64,000 nt of DNA from Aliishimia sp963678085 (GCA_963678085.1 OY782680.1:2480001-2544000); one strand, 5' to 3'. Shown: positions 15,944 through 25,904, numbered from the stretch's first letter. Made by a program: numbers and translations. Notes: generated by a model from the letters alone, not told the origin.

Positions 15944-18900
15944 ATGCCTGATTTCAAGAAAATCCTGATCGCGAATCGGGGAGAGATCGCCATTCGCATC
16001 ATGCGCGCCGCCAATGAAATGGGCAAAAAGACCGTTGCGGTCTATGCCGAAGAGGACAAGCTGGGCTTGCATCGTTTCAAGGCGGATGAAGCGTATCGGA
16101 TTGGTGAGGGTCTGGGGCCAGTGGCCGCCTATCTTTCCATTGACGAGATCATCCGTGTTGCACGCGAGAGCGGCGCCGATGCGGTGCATCCCGGCTACGG
16201 GCTGCTTTCAGAGAACCCGGACCTGGTGGATGCTTGTGCCAAAGCGGGCATCACCTTTATCGGGCCAAAAGCCGAGACCATGCGCGCCTTGGGCGACAAG
16301 GCCAGCGCCCGCAAAGTCGCCATCGAGGCCGGTGTTCCAGTCATTCCAGCCACTGAGGTGCTGGGCGATGATATGGATGCGATCCGGGCTGAGGCCTCTG
16401 AAATTGGGTTTCCGCTGATGCTTAAGGCCTCTTGGGGCGGGGGCGGGCGCGGCATGCGACCCATCGAAAATGTGGACGAGCTTGAAGACAAAGTGCTTGA
16501 GGGGCGGCGCGAGGCCGAAGCGGCCTTTGGCAATGGCGAGGGCTATCTGGAAAAGATGATCACCCGCGCGCGCCATGTTGAGGTGCAGATCCTGGGCGAC
16601 AAGCATGGCGATATGTATCATCTTTATGAGCGCGATTGCTCGGTGCAGCGGCGCAACCAAAAGGTGGTTGAGCGCGCCCCGGCCCCGTATTTGACCGAAG
16701 AACAGCGCGCAGAGATTTGCGAGCTGGGTTATAAGATCTGTAAGCATGTGAACTATGAATGCGCGGGCACGGTCGAATTCCTGATGGATATGGAGACCAG
16801 CAAATTCTACTTCATCGAAGTAAATCCGCGCGTGCAGGTTGAGCATACGGTGACAGAAGAGGTCACGGGCATTGACATCGTGCAGGCTCAGATTTTGATT
16901 GCAGAGGGCAAGACAATTGCCGAGGCGACGGGCAAACCCAGCCAAAGTGATGTGCGTCTCAACGGTCACGCGCTGCAAACGCGGGTCACGACTGAAGATC
17001 CGCAGAACAACTTTATCCCAGATTACGGGCGCATCACCGCCTATCGCGAAGCCACCGGCATGGGCATCCGGCTTGATGGCGGCACGGCTTATACGGGCGG
17101 GGTGATTACGCGCTATTATGACAGCCTTTTGACCAAGGTGACTGCCTGGGCTCCAACTCCAGACATGGCGATTGCGCGCATGGACCGGGCTTTGCGTGAG
17201 TTCCGTATTCGCGGCGTTTCCACCAATATTGCCTTTGTGGAAAACCTGCTGAAACACCCCACATTCCTGGGCAATGAATATACCACAAAATTCATTGACA
17301 CGACGCCGGGTCTGTTCCGCTTTCGCAAGCGGCGCGATCGGGGCACCAAGGTGTTGACCTATATCGCGGATATCACCGTGAACGGACATCCAGAGGTGAA
17401 AGACCGACCTGCCCCGCGCGCTGATCTGAAAGATCCACGCCCCCCTGCCCCAAAGGCAGAGCCCATGATGGGCACGCGCAACCTGCTTGAGCAAAAGGGG
17501 CCCAAAGCGGTTGCCGATTGGATGCGCGCCCAGCAACAGCTGCTTATCACCGACACCACCATGCGCGATGGGCATCAGAGCTTGCTGGCCACCCGTATGC
17601 GCTCGATTGATATGATCAAGGTCGCCCCCACCTATGCCGCCAACCTGCCGCAGCTCTTTTCCATGGAGTGCTGGGGCGGTGCGACTTTCGATGTGGCCTA
17701 TCGCTTCTTGCAAGAATGCCCCTGGCAGCGCCTGCGGGATCTGCGCGCCGCGATGCCCAACCTGATGACGCAAATGCTGCTGCGCGCCTCTAACGGGGTG
17801 GGCTACACGAACTACCCCGATAATGTGGTGCAGGAATTTGTGCGCGTCGCCGCTGAAACCGGCATCGATGTGTTCCGCGTCTTTGACAGCCTGAACTGGG
17901 TTGAAAATATGCGCGTGGCCATGGATGCGGTGATTGAGGCCAACAAAGTCTGCGAAGGCACGATCTGCTATACCGGCGATATTCTCGATCCAGCCCGCGC
18001 CAAATATGATATCAAATATTATGTGGGCATGGCCAAAGAGCTAGAGGCCGCAGGGGCGCATGTTCTGGGTCTCAAAGACATGGCGGGGCTGCTGAAACCC
18101 ACCGCGGCCAAATTGCTGGTCAGCGCGCTGAAACAAGAGGTTGGCCTGCCGATCCATTTCCACACCCATGACACTGCAGGGGCAGCCACCGCAACGATCT
18201 TGGCCGCCTCTGAGGCCGGCGTGGATGCGGTGGATTGCGCCATGGATGCGCTCTCTGGCAATACCTCACAACCCACGCTCGGCTCTGTAGTCGAAGCTTT
18301 GCGCCATACAGATCGCGATACCGGGCTTGATATCAGCGCAGTGCGGCAGATCAGCGATTACTGGGAGGCGGTACGCGATCATTACGCGGCCTTTGAAAGC
18401 TCCATGCAATCGCCCTCCTCCGAGGTTTACCTGCATGAAATGCCCGGCGGACAGTTCACCAATCTCAAAGCGCAAGCGCGCAGCTTGGGGCTAGAAGAGC
18501 GCTGGCATGAGGTCGCGCAGACCTATGCGGATGTGAACCAGATGTTTGGCGATATCGTGAAAGTCACGCCATCGTCTAAAGTGGTGGGCGATATGGCGCT
18601 GATGATGGTGAGCCAAAACCTGACCCGCGCCGATGTGGAAGACCCAAACAAAGACGTCGCCTTCCCTGATAGCGTGGTGGATATGATGCGCGGCAATCTG
18701 GGCCAGCCCCCCGGCGGGTTCCCAGAGGCGCTGGTTGCCAAGGTGCTCAAAGGCGAGGCCCCCGGCACCACCCGCCCCGGCGCGCATCTAGAGCCCATCG
18801 ACCTAGAGGCCACCCGCGCCGATCTCAGCAAGCAGCTTGAGGGCAAAGCGGTCGATGATGAAGATCTGTCGGGCTATCTGATGTATCCCAAGGTGTTCCT

Positions 18901-19387
18901 CGATTATATGGGACGTCACCGCATCTATGGACCTGTGCGCGCCTTGCCGACCAATACATTCTTCTACGGAATGCAGCCCGGCGAGGAAATCACGGCCGAG
19001 ATCGACCCTGGCAAAACGCTGGAAATTCGCCTGCAAGCGATTGGCGAGACCGATGATAATGGCGAGGTGAAGGTCTTCTTTGAACTCAACGGCCAGCCCC
19101 GCACCATTCGCGTGCCCAACCGGATGATCAAAGCCACCACCGTCAGCCGTCCCAAAGCAGAAGACGGCAATCCGGCCCATATCGGCGCTCCGATGCCGGG
19201 GGTTGTGGCTTCCGTGGCAGTGAGCGCAGGCCAGGAGGTGCACGAGGGCGACCTGCTACTCACCATCGAAGCGATGAAAATGGAGACGGGCATACACGCA
19301 GAACGCGACGCGGTAATCAAGGCCCTACATGTCAGCGCGGGCGCGCAGATTGATGCCAAGGATTTGTTGATCGAATTTGACAGCTAA
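15944..19387 (+). CDS. pyc: Pyruvate carboxylase
   Basis: Biotin- and ATP-dependent cytoplasmic enzyme that carboxylates pyruvate to oxaloacetate. The 1147 residues match single-chain Pyc. The N-terminal biotin carboxylase/ATP-grasp region (KILIANRGEIAIRI, GGGGRGM, ERDCSVQRRNQKVVE, EVNPRVQVEHTVTE) is followed by the carboxyltransferase barrel (DTTMRDGHQSLLATRMR, HFHTHDTAG). The C-terminal biotinyl domain has EAMKMETG, where the Lys carries biotin. The ribosome site AAGAAGGAG precedes the ATG. It stands alone; in a cell using the ethylmalonyl-CoA pathway it is the anaplerotic partner for growth on C3 compounds. Confidence 0.98.
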   Translation: MPDFKKILIANRGEIAIRIMRAANEMGKKTVAVYAEEDKLGLHRFKADEAYRIGEGLGPVAAYLSIDEIIRVARESGADAVHPGYGLLSENPDLVDACAKAGITFIGPKAETMRALGDKASARKVAIEAGVPVIPATEVLGDDMDAIRAEASEIGFPLMLKASWGGGGRGMRPIENVDELEDKVLEGRREAEAAFGNGEGYLEKMITRARHVEVQILGDKHGDMYHLYERDCSVQRRNQKVVERAPAPYLTEEQRAEICELGYKICKHVNYECAGTVEFLMDMETSKFYFIEVNPRVQVEHTVTEEVTGIDIVQAQILIAEGKTIAEATGKPSQSDVRLNGHALQTRVTTEDPQNNFIPDYGRITAYREATGMGIRLDGGTAYTGGVITRYYDSLLTKVTAWAPTPDMAIARMDRALREFRIRGVSTNIAFVENLLKHPTFLGNEYTTKFIDTTPGLFRFRKRRDRGTKVLTYIADITVNGHPEVKDRPAPRADLKDPRPPAPKAEPMMGTRNLLEQKGPKAVADWMRAQQQLLITDTTMRDGHQSLLATRMRSIDMIKVAPTYAANLPQLFSMECWGGATFDVAYRFLQECPWQRLRDLRAAMPNLMTQMLLRASNGVGYTNYPDNVVQEFVRVAAETGIDVFRVFDSLNWVENMRVAMDAVIEANKVCEGTICYTGDILDPARAKYDIKYYVGMAKELEAAGAHVLGLKDMAGLLKPTAAKLLVSALKQEVGLPIHFHTHDTAGAATATILAASEAGVDAVDCAMDALSGNTSQPTLGSVVEALRHTDRDTGLDISAVRQISDYWEAVRDHYAAFESSMQSPSSEVYLHEMPGGQFTNLKAQARSLGLEERWHEVAQTYADVNQMFGDIVKVTPSSKVVGDMALMMVSQNLTRADVEDPNKDVAFPDSVVDMMRGNLGQPPGGFPEALVAKVLKGEAPGTTRPGAHLEPIDLEATRADLSKQLEGKAVDDEDLSGYLMYPKVFLDYMGRHRIYGPVRALPTNTFFYGMQPGEEITAEIDPGKTLEIRLQAIGETDDNGEVKVFFELNGQPRTIRVPNRMIKATTVSRPKAEDGNPAHIGAPMPGVVASVAVSAGQEVHEGDLLLTIEAMKMETGIHAERDAVIKALHVSAGAQIDAKDLLIEFDS

Positions 19388-19444
19388 GCCTTGAAACTTT
19401 GGGGGATGGTGGCAAGTGTGAAGCATAGTTAACGGAGCTAACGC

Positions 19445-19834
19445 ATGACACTTACCATCACCCCCATCTACGCCGCCCTGCTTGGAGGTATCTACCTTAT
19501 CCTAGCTTGGCGCGTTATAACTTATCGCATCGGCAAGCAGGTTAATATTGGCGATGAGGGAGACCAAAGACTGCTACGACGTATGCGGGTGCATGGGAAC
19601 GCCGCAGAATATATCCCCATCGGCGTTCTTTTCTTGATGATTGCCGAGCTTATGGGCACCCCTGCCATCGCTTTGCACATCGTTGGGCTCGCGTTTTTAA
19701 CAGGCCGCGGGCTGCACGCCTATGGCATGTCAGCGAAGGAGCAGAACTTTACCTTTCGCAAGATTGGTATGATCTTGACGCTTTTAACACTTGCCCTGCT
19801 CTCCATTAGCCTTTTGGTGCACGGGCTCTTTTAA
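19445..19834 (+). CDS. MAPEG-family membrane protein
   Basis: A 129-residue integral membrane protein of the MAPEG (membrane-associated eicosanoid/glutathione metabolism) superfamily. The pattern is typical: a first helix (PIYAALLGGIYLILAWRVI), then a polar loop with DEGDQRLLRRMRVHGNAAEYIPIG carrying the RxHxNxxEY signature, then three more helices. Bacterial members are mostly of unknown substrate, some with glutathione-transferase activity. It begins 57 bp after pyc with its own site CGGAGCTAACGC and ends convergent with the thiolase gene (12-bp gap). Confidence 0.85.
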   Translation: MTLTITPIYAALLGGIYLILAWRVITYRIGKQVNIGDEGDQRLLRRMRVHGNAAEYIPIGVLFLMIAELMGTPAIALHIVGLAFLTGRGLHAYGMSAKEQNFTFRKIGMILTLLTLALLSISLLVHGLF

Positions 19835-19846
19835 GCCCGAGCAGAC

Positions 19847-21052
19847 TTATGCGCGCTCAAGCGCAATCGCGATGCCCTGGCCAACGCCAATGCACATGGT
19901 GGCTAGGGCTCGTTTGCCCCCGTTCAACGACATTTCCAGCGCTGCCGTGCCGGTGATGCGCGCACCGGACATGCCCAGAGGGTGCCCCAGAGCAATCGCG
20001 CCGCCATTTGGGTTCACGCGCGCATCATCATCGGCAACCCCGAGCAGGCGCAATGTAGCAAGCCCCTGGGCGGCAAAAGCCTCATTCAGCTCAATCACAT
20101 CGAAATCACCAATGCCAAGCCCCAGCCGTGCCATCAGCTTTTGCGAGGCGGGCGCAGGTCCAATCCCCATGATGCGCGGTGCGACGCCAGCCGTGGCCCC
20201 GCCCAAAACCCGCGCAATTGGGGTGAGCCCATGGGCCTTCACCGCCGCCTCGGACGCCACAATCAGAGCCGCAGCCCCGTCATTCACACCCGAAGCATTG
20301 CCCGCCGTGACCGAGCCACCCTGGCGAAACGGGGTGGGCAAAGAGGCCAAGCGCTCAAGGCTGGCATCTTCTCGGGGATGTTCATCCAGGTCAACCACGA
20401 TAGGATCACCCCTGCGCTGGGGGATCGTGACCGGGGTGATCTCTTGGGACAAACGACCAGAGGCTTGCGCGGCCAATGCCTTTTGCTGGGAGCGCAGCGC
20501 GAATTGATCCTGATCCTCGCGCGCCACATCATAATCGGCGGCCACATTCTCGGCCGTTTCGGGCATGGAATCGATGCCATATTGCGCCTTGAGCAGCTTA
20601 TTCACAAAGCGCCAGCCGATGGTGGTGTCAAAAATCTCAGCCCGGCGCGAAAAGGCACTGTCGGCTTTGGGCATCACCATAGGCGCGCGCGACATGCTTT
20701 CCACGCCGCCCGCGATGACCAGATCCGCCTCACCAGCCTTAATCGCGCGCGCACCTGCCAGAACCGCATCCATGCCAGAGCCGCAAAGGCGGTTCATCGT
20801 GGTGCCGGGAACCGTATCGGGCAGCCCGGCCAGCAAAAGCGACATGCGCGCCACATTGCGATTGTCCTCACCTGCCTGGTTGGCACAGCCAACGATCACC
20901 TCATCAATCGCGCTTGGGTCCATATCAGGATTGCGGGCGATAAGAGCCGCAATCGGCACCGCACCCAGATCATCCGGTCGCACCGAACTGAGCGCCCCGC
21001 CATAGCGACCAATCGCTGTACGGGTATAATCACAGATAAATGCCTCTTGCAT
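19847..21052 (-). CDS. pcaF: 3-oxoadipyl-CoA thiolase / acetyl-CoA acyltransferase
   Basis: Thiolase that cleaves 3-oxoadipyl-CoA to succinyl-CoA and acetyl-CoA, the last step of the beta-ketoadipate route for aromatic compounds. The 401 residues carry NRLCGSGMDAV (nucleophilic Cys about 90), GGAIALGHPLGMSGAR (His) and ATMCIGVGQGIA (second Cys). The N-terminus EAFICDYTRTAIGRYGGALSSVRPDDL is that of PcaF-type enzymes rather than of the acetoacetyl-CoA thiolase PhaA. Start at 21052 follows GGGAGAAGGCC. No other pca genes are nearby, so a broader beta-oxidation role is possible. Confidence 0.85.
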   Translation of the reverse strand: MQEAFICDYTRTAIGRYGGALSSVRPDDLGAVPIAALIARNPDMDPSAIDEVIVGCANQAGEDNRNVARMSLLLAGLPDTVPGTTMNRLCGSGMDAVLAGARAIKAGEADLVIAGGVESMSRAPMVMPKADSAFSRRAEIFDTTIGWRFVNKLLKAQYGIDSMPETAENVAADYDVAREDQDQFALRSQQKALAAQASGRLSQEITPVTIPQRRGDPIVVDLDEHPREDASLERLASLPTPFRQGGSVTAGNASGVNDGAAALIVASEAAVKAHGLTPIARVLGGATAGVAPRIMGIGPAPASQKLMARLGLGIGDFDVIELNEAFAAQGLATLRLLGVADDDARVNPNGGAIALGHPLGMSGARITGTAALEMSLNGGKRALATMCIGVGQGIAIALERA

Positions 21053-21156
21053 GGCCTTCTCCCTCGTTCTCGTTATAAGGCGTATCAGCACCTACGCTCG
21101 GCCCAAGGCCCTTTCTCAAAATAGTCTGTGGTAACTAGATAATTCGAAAACAGCGC

Positions 21157-22254
21157 TCAGGTGTTAAAGAGGAAATGCAAAACATCGCCGTCTTTAACCA
21201 TATATCCCTTGCCCTCGGCCCGCATTTTGCCCGCCTCTTTTGCGCCCTGCTCCCCATTACAGGAAACATAATCGTCATAACCAATGGTCTCGGCGCGGAT
21301 AAATCCCTTTTCGAAATCGCCATGAATCACCCCAGCCGCTTGCGGGGCGAGCGTGCCTTGCGGGATGGTCCAGGCGCGCGCCTCTTTGGGGCCTGCGGTG
21401 AAATAGGTTTCCAGCTCAAGCAACTCATATCCCGCGCGAATAAGTCGATCCAGCCCGGCCTCCTCAAGCCCCAATTCCGAGAGGAACATTTGCGCATCTT
21501 CATCGTCCAGCTGGCTGATCTCTTCTTCGATACGCGCCGAAATCACCACATGGGAATTGCCCTGCGCGGCCGCCATGTCCGCCACAGCCTGAGAGTGCTC
21601 ATTGCCGTTTGCTGCCTGATCCTCGGCTACATTGCACACATAGAGCACGGGTTTAGAGGTCAGCAATTGCAGCATATTCCACTGCTTCTGGTCCTCGGCG
21701 TCAATCTCAACCGTGCGCGCCGGTTTGCCCTCCGCCAGCGCCGCTTGCGCCAGCTTCATCAGCCGCTCTTGCTCGACCGCCTCTTTATCCCCGCCGCGCA
21801 CCTTGCGCACGATATTTTGCAACCGCTTTTCAATGCTTTCCAGATCGGCGAGCATCAGCTCGGTTTCAATGGTTTCCGCATCGGCAACCGGATCCACGCG
21901 CCCCTCCACATGGGTGATATCGCCATCCTCAAAGCAGCGCAGAACATGCGCGATTGCATCCACCTCGCGAATATTGGCCAGAAACTGATTGCCCAGCCCC
22001 TCGCCCTGCGCAGCGCCTTTGACCAGCCCCGCAATATCCACAAAGGTCATGCGTGCGGGAATAATATTGGCACTGCCTGCAATTTCTGCCAGCTTGTCCA
22101 GCCGCGCATCAGGCACGCCTACCTCGCCCACATTGGGCTCAATGGTGCAAAAGGGAAAATTCGCCGCCTGCGCCGCCGCGGTCTTGGTGAGCGCATTAAA
22201 AAGCGTTGATTTACCCACATTGGGAAGGCCGACAATGCCCATACGAAAGCCCAT
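21157..22254 (-). CDS. ychF: YchF/OLA1-type redox-regulated P-loop ATPase
   Basis: Obg-family ribosome-associated P-loop protein that in YchF/OLA1 prefers ATP to GTP. The 365 residues begin GFRMGIVGLPNVGKSTLFNAL (G1 loop), followed by NFPFCTIEPNVG, DIAGLVKGA (G3) and a NxxE motif CNVAED in place of NKxD. A coiled-coil region (about 125-200) and a C-terminal TGS domain (EARAWTIPQGTLAPQAAGVIH) follow. Length is normal. It is transcribed alone on the minus strand. Confidence 0.96.
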   Translation of the reverse strand: MGFRMGIVGLPNVGKSTLFNALTKTAAAQAANFPFCTIEPNVGEVGVPDARLDKLAEIAGSANIIPARMTFVDIAGLVKGAAQGEGLGNQFLANIREVDAIAHVLRCFEDGDITHVEGRVDPVADAETIETELMLADLESIEKRLQNIVRKVRGGDKEAVEQERLMKLAQAALAEGKPARTVEIDAEDQKQWNMLQLLTSKPVLYVCNVAEDQAANGNEHSQAVADMAAAQGNSHVVISARIEEEISQLDDEDAQMFLSELGLEEAGLDRLIRAGYELLELETYFTAGPKEARAWTIPQGTLAPQAAGVIHGDFEKGFIRAETIGYDDYVSCNGEQGAKEAGKMRAEGKGYMVKDGDVLHFLFNT

Positions 22255-22347
22255 GAATACGCTCCTGTTCAGGTTTTGCGCCTCTCTATCGAGCTAGTCA
22301 AAACAGCGCAAGCCATGCTAGGCTGATCGCGCAAAAGGGAGGGAGCG

Positions 22348-22779
22348 ATGAAACTCACACCATATTTGGCCTTTGATGGAAATGGCGCAGAGGCGCTGGC
22401 CTATTATTGCGACGCTTTTGGCGCTGAGATGGTCTTTAGCACGACCTTTGGCGAGATGCCCGAGCAGCCAGACTGGGTTACAGATGCCAATCGCGACCGG
22501 CTGGCCCATGGGCAAATTTCGCTTAATGGTATGCGGATTTATGCCTCGGACACGGCCGGGTTTGAACCCCATAGCGGGTTTTCCGGGGTCACGCTGCATC
22601 TTGGCTTTGATACGGCTGATGAGGCGCGCGCGATGTTTGAGCGTATTGCAAAGGATGGACAGATCGAGATGCCCTTTGCTGAGACCTTCTGGTCCAAAGG
22701 ATTTGGCGTTGCGAAGGATAAATTTGGCGTCGCATGGATGGTCGATGTTGAGGAAGATGATCAGGAAAACGCCAGCTGA
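22348..22779 (+). CDS. VOC-family protein (PhnB/3-demethylubiquinone-like)
   Basis: A 143-residue vicinal-oxygen-chelate protein of the PhnB-like group: MKLTPYLAFDGNGAEALAYY at the start, GQISLNGMRIYASD in the middle, and the closing FWSKGFGVAKDKFGVAWMVD. Such proteins have two beta-alpha-beta-beta-beta units and often bind a metal, but most members have no known substrate. It begins after GGGAGGGAGCG and precedes trpA by about 60 bp on the same strand. The grouping with trpA does not point to a function. Confidence 0.85.
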   Translation: MKLTPYLAFDGNGAEALAYYCDAFGAEMVFSTTFGEMPEQPDWVTDANRDRLAHGQISLNGMRIYASDTAGFEPHSGFSGVTLHLGFDTADEARAMFERIAKDGQIEMPFAETFWSKGFGVAKDKFGVAWMVDVEEDDQENAS

Positions 22780-22838
22780 GCATTGCAAACCGGATCGCTT
22801 TTGGGCATGTCGTGCCAGGGATTAATGGGAGCCTTGGC

Positions 22839-23630
22839 ATGACACGGATAGACGCGAAATTTGCAGAGCTGGCGGCACAGGGCAAAAAGGCCTTTGTGGC
22901 TTATGTGATGGCCGGGGATCCTGATTATGGCAGCGCGCTCGAAGTGGTGAAGGGGCTGCCCGGCGCAGGCGTTGATGTGATCGAGCTGGGCCTGCCCTTT
23001 ACCGATCCCATGGCCGATGGTCCAACCATTCAACTTGCGGGCCAGCGCGCGCTTGAGGCGGGCATGACCCTTGAGAAAACCCTGCAAATGGCGCGGGAAT
23101 TTCGCGAGAATGATGACACCACCCCGATTGTTCTGATGGGCTATTACAACCCGATCTATTCACGCGGGGTGGAGCGGTTTCTGAACGACGCCAAAGAGGC
23201 CGGAATTGACGGGCTGATTGTGGTCGATCTGCCCCCCGAAGAGGATGAAGAGCTTTGCATTCCCGCCCAAGCAACGGGGCTGAACTTCATTCGCCTCGCG
23301 ACCCCAACAACCGATGATAAACGCCTGCCGCGCGTGCTGCAAAACACCTCGGGCTTTGTCTATTATGTCTCGATCACCGGCATTACTGGCGCAGCCGAAG
23401 CGCAGGCCACAGACGTCGCCCCCGAAGTGGCCCGGATCAAGAGCGCAACCGATCTGCCCGTGATCGTCGGCTTTGGCATCAAAACCCCAGAACAGGCCGG
23501 GGCCATTGCAGGCGTAGCTGACGGGGCCGTCGTGGGCTCCGCCATTGTAGAGCGCATAGGCCGCGGCGATAGCCCCGCCGATGTTCTGGCCTTCGTGAAA
23601 TCCCTCGCAGATGGGGCCCACAGCGCCTAA
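22839..23630 (+). CDS. trpA: Tryptophan synthase alpha chain
   Basis: Alpha subunit of tryptophan synthase, a TIM barrel that releases indole from indole-3-glycerol phosphate. The 263 residues have the catalytic Glu and Asp in DVIELGLPFTDPMADGPTIQ, and the phosphate-binding GFGIKTPEQA and GSAIVERI segments. The ATG at 22839 is chosen over a GTG 27 bases earlier because homologues begin MTRIDAKFAEL and GGGAG lies at the right distance. trpB is not in this window, as is common in Rhodobacterales where trpFB and trpA are split. Confidence 0.97.
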   Translation: MTRIDAKFAELAAQGKKAFVAYVMAGDPDYGSALEVVKGLPGAGVDVIELGLPFTDPMADGPTIQLAGQRALEAGMTLEKTLQMAREFRENDDTTPIVLMGYYNPIYSRGVERFLNDAKEAGIDGLIVVDLPPEEDEELCIPAQATGLNFIRLATPTTDDKRLPRVLQNTSGFVYYVSITGITGAAEAQATDVAPEVARIKSATDLPVIVGFGIKTPEQAGAIAGVADGAVVGSAIVERIGRGDSPADVLAFVKSLADGAHSA

Positions 23631-23666
23631 GGGGGAACACCCTTTCAATCACGCGACTATGGTGCG

Positions 23667-25202
23667 TCAGCCCTGCTCTTCCATCGGCTCTAGCGTGAGC
23701 TCGGCGCGGGGGGCTCCGCGTAGATCGTCGATTTGCAGCTCGCCCTCAGGTTTGGAGAGCCGCGCGCGTGTCACCCAGAACAGCCTCTCAGAGGCGCGGG
23801 TGATCGCCACATAGGCCAGCCGTTTCCACAAAGGTTGCCCCGCCTCGCTGCGCCCCATCCGCGCCGCCGCATAAAGATCGGGGCCAAAGACCTGCACATT
23901 CTCCCATTGGCTGCCTTGCGCCTTATGGATCGTGACCGCCGCCCCATGCACAAATGTCGCGCCCATATTGGCGGCAAAGGGGATAAAGGGCTCTTCTTCG
24001 TCCGGCTTTTCGATCTTGACGATTGAGGCGGCGCTCATCTGTGGCTGCTCGGTCCCCATCACATGCAGGCGCGAAAAACCCGCACGCCCGCCCTCGCCCA
24101 GATAGATGACCTGCGCCCCTCTGATAAGCCCGCGCGCCTCAAGATCCAGCCGCTTTTTGCGGTGCTTCAGGGGCAGCTCGATCCCGTCGCAAATCAGCGG
24201 CTCACCCTGCAAAAGCCGATCTGGGGGGGCACCATAGACCGAGCGAAACGCATTAATCAGGCGAATGCGCGTTGCGTTGCGCCACACCAGCATGGGGCTG
24301 CGGGCCATCAAATCCACCTCAGCCCTTTGCGCCCAAACCACACGATCATCGCGGCGGGCGGTGTCTTCGATCATGCGCTCGAATTGGTGGAACTCTAACT
24401 GCGGGTCAGCCAGCGCATGGGCCAGATCAAGAATCGGATTATCCGCGTCCTGACGGTGAATGCGATTGAGATTGAGCACCTGCGCGCTTGGGAGCTTATC
24501 AAACACCATGGTGCCGGATTGATTGACAGGGGCAAGCTGGGCGGGATCACCGAAAAGTAAAAGGGTCGGGAAAATCTCTTTGAGATCTTCGAATTGGCGA
24601 TCATCAAGCATAGAGGATTCGTCGATCAAGCCAATATCCAAGGGCTCATCGCGCCGCTTCCAGCCGGTGATGAAATCAGAGCCCCGCAAGCCCGCCGCCG
24701 CCAAAGCGCCTGGCACCGACGGGTTCGCCTTGTAAAACGCAAATGCGCGATCCAAGGCCACATCGGTCAGTTCTTCGATTTCGGGGCGCTCACCATTTCC
24801 CGTCAGCCATTCCGCGATCCGCTCATATTCGGGATGATAAACGGGGGTATAAAGAATGCGGTGGATGGTGGTCGCGGGCACGCCGCGCAGGCGCAGGACG
24901 GAGGCCGCTTTATTGGTCGGGGCCAGGATCGCAACCGTGCGTTTTTCCTGCGATTTGCGGCTTTCATAATCGCCTGAGACGATCTCACATCCCGCTTCGT
25001 GCAAAGCTTTGGTCAGCTCTGCCAAAAGCAGCGTCTTGCCCGAGCCCGCCTTACCCGTGACCGCCATCACTTGGGGCTCGCCTTCGACCTGAGGGGTCAA
25101 CAGCATATCGTCTAAATCCACGCCGACATCGCGCAGCATCGCAGAAATGCTGTCATAAGCAGAGGCTTGGTCGTCAGAGAAAGTAAGCGCGCGGGCAGTC
25201 AT
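23667..25202 (-). CDS. RecD/Dda-like superfamily 1B helicase
   Basis: A 511-residue SF1 helicase-like ATPase. It shows Walker A VTGKAGSGKTLLLAE (about 50), a motif Ia-like ILAPTNKAASVLRLRG, Walker B LIDESSMLDD (about 215), and GDPAQLAPV. The C-terminal motifs are VTIHKAQGSQWENV and YVAITRASERLFWVTRA. This is the layout of the Dda/RecD2-like helicases that start with a free 3'-5' domain and lack the RecB/RecC partners; no recB or recC is adjacent. It starts only 45 bp after the luxI stop on the same strand with no terminator between, so it may be transcribed with the quorum-sensing genes. Confidence 0.85.
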   Translation of the reverse strand: MTARALTFSDDQASAYDSISAMLRDVGVDLDDMLLTPQVEGEPQVMAVTGKAGSGKTLLLAELTKALHEAGCEIVSGDYESRKSQEKRTVAILAPTNKAASVLRLRGVPATTIHRILYTPVYHPEYERIAEWLTGNGERPEIEELTDVALDRAFAFYKANPSVPGALAAAGLRGSDFITGWKRRDEPLDIGLIDESSMLDDRQFEDLKEIFPTLLLFGDPAQLAPVNQSGTMVFDKLPSAQVLNLNRIHRQDADNPILDLAHALADPQLEFHQFERMIEDTARRDDRVVWAQRAEVDLMARSPMLVWRNATRIRLINAFRSVYGAPPDRLLQGEPLICDGIELPLKHRKKRLDLEARGLIRGAQVIYLGEGGRAGFSRLHVMGTEQPQMSAASIVKIEKPDEEEPFIPFAANMGATFVHGAAVTIHKAQGSQWENVQVFGPDLYAAARMGRSEAGQPLWKRLAYVAITRASERLFWVTRARLSKPEGELQIDDLRGAPRAELTLEPMEEQG

Positions 25203-25247
25203 GCTCCTAATTTAACCGCCTCGCGCGCCACTCACCAGATCAAAGCG

Positions 25248-25904
25248 TCACGCGATTGCGGACAATGTGGCTTCTTCGGTCGGTGTCTCATGGCCAAAGG
25301 ACAGATCAAACCAGGCCTTTGATTGCTCTGGGCGAATGCCTGCTTTTTGCGCAACGGCCTCTTGCGCCTCTTCGGAGAAATCCCACAGGCCTACAGAAAT
25401 CTGATCGCGCCCCTCACCGACGGTGCCGAGAATTTCGGGGCTGGAGCCGATCATGCGATAGATCCGCACCATGCGCGCATCAAATACGCCGACGAAATTC
25501 ACCACGCCGAAATTGCGCATGATCTCACCGCCCCCCAACATCAACGCCGCAGCCACATGTGCTGGCGCGCCGCGCTTAAGGCAGAAACGTGTGCATTCCC
25601 AAATAGTTGGAGAAACAACGGTGCCTCCACCCATAACATGGGTAAAGTGTTCATTCACCATCGTACGCTCGGTCGTTGGCAAAAAGCGCATCGAGCCACC
25701 ATGGGTGCCATCAGGCATTTCCCAGATCACATAGAGCGGGTTGAGATCATCATATTGATCTTTTTCATACCCGCGCAAATCGATCGACACGTCCCAACCA
25801 AGACGCGTTTTGAACTGATCCGCGCGATCGCGGAACATAGAATCAGCCAGTTTAGGGAAACGGGAGAGTTCGGTTGCATATACATAACGGAGCATTTGTG
25901 ACAT
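25248..25904 (-). CDS. luxI: LuxI-family acyl-homoserine-lactone synthase
   Basis: Cytoplasmic autoinducer synthase joining an acyl group to S-adenosylmethionine to make an N-acyl-homoserine lactone. The 218 residues hold the conserved LuxI positions: RADQFKTRLGWDV with the Arg/Phe/Trp set (about 27-37), YDDLNPLYVIW, GSMRFLPTT and the catalytic-core Glu and Arg in WECTRF (about 103-106). Acyl specificity cannot be read from the sequence. It lies 99 bp downstream of luxR on the same strand, a cognate synthase-receptor arrangement. Confidence 0.95.
   Translation of the reverse strand: MSQMLRYVYATELSRFPKLADSMFRDRADQFKTRLGWDVSIDLRGYEKDQYDDLNPLYVIWEMPDGTHGGSMRFLPTTERTMVNEHFTHVMGGGTVVSPTIWECTRFCLKRGAPAHVAAALMLGGGEIMRNFGVVNFVGVFDARMVRIYRMIGSSPEILGTVGEGRDQISVGLWDFSEEAQEAVAQKAGIRPEQSKAWFDLSFGHETPTEEATLSAIA

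Noticed and set aside
16208..17773. Long open frame of 521 codons opposite pyc
   Set aside because: Antisense to strongly conserved pyruvate carboxylase sequence; its protein has no recognisable domain and is a by-product of GC-rich codon use.
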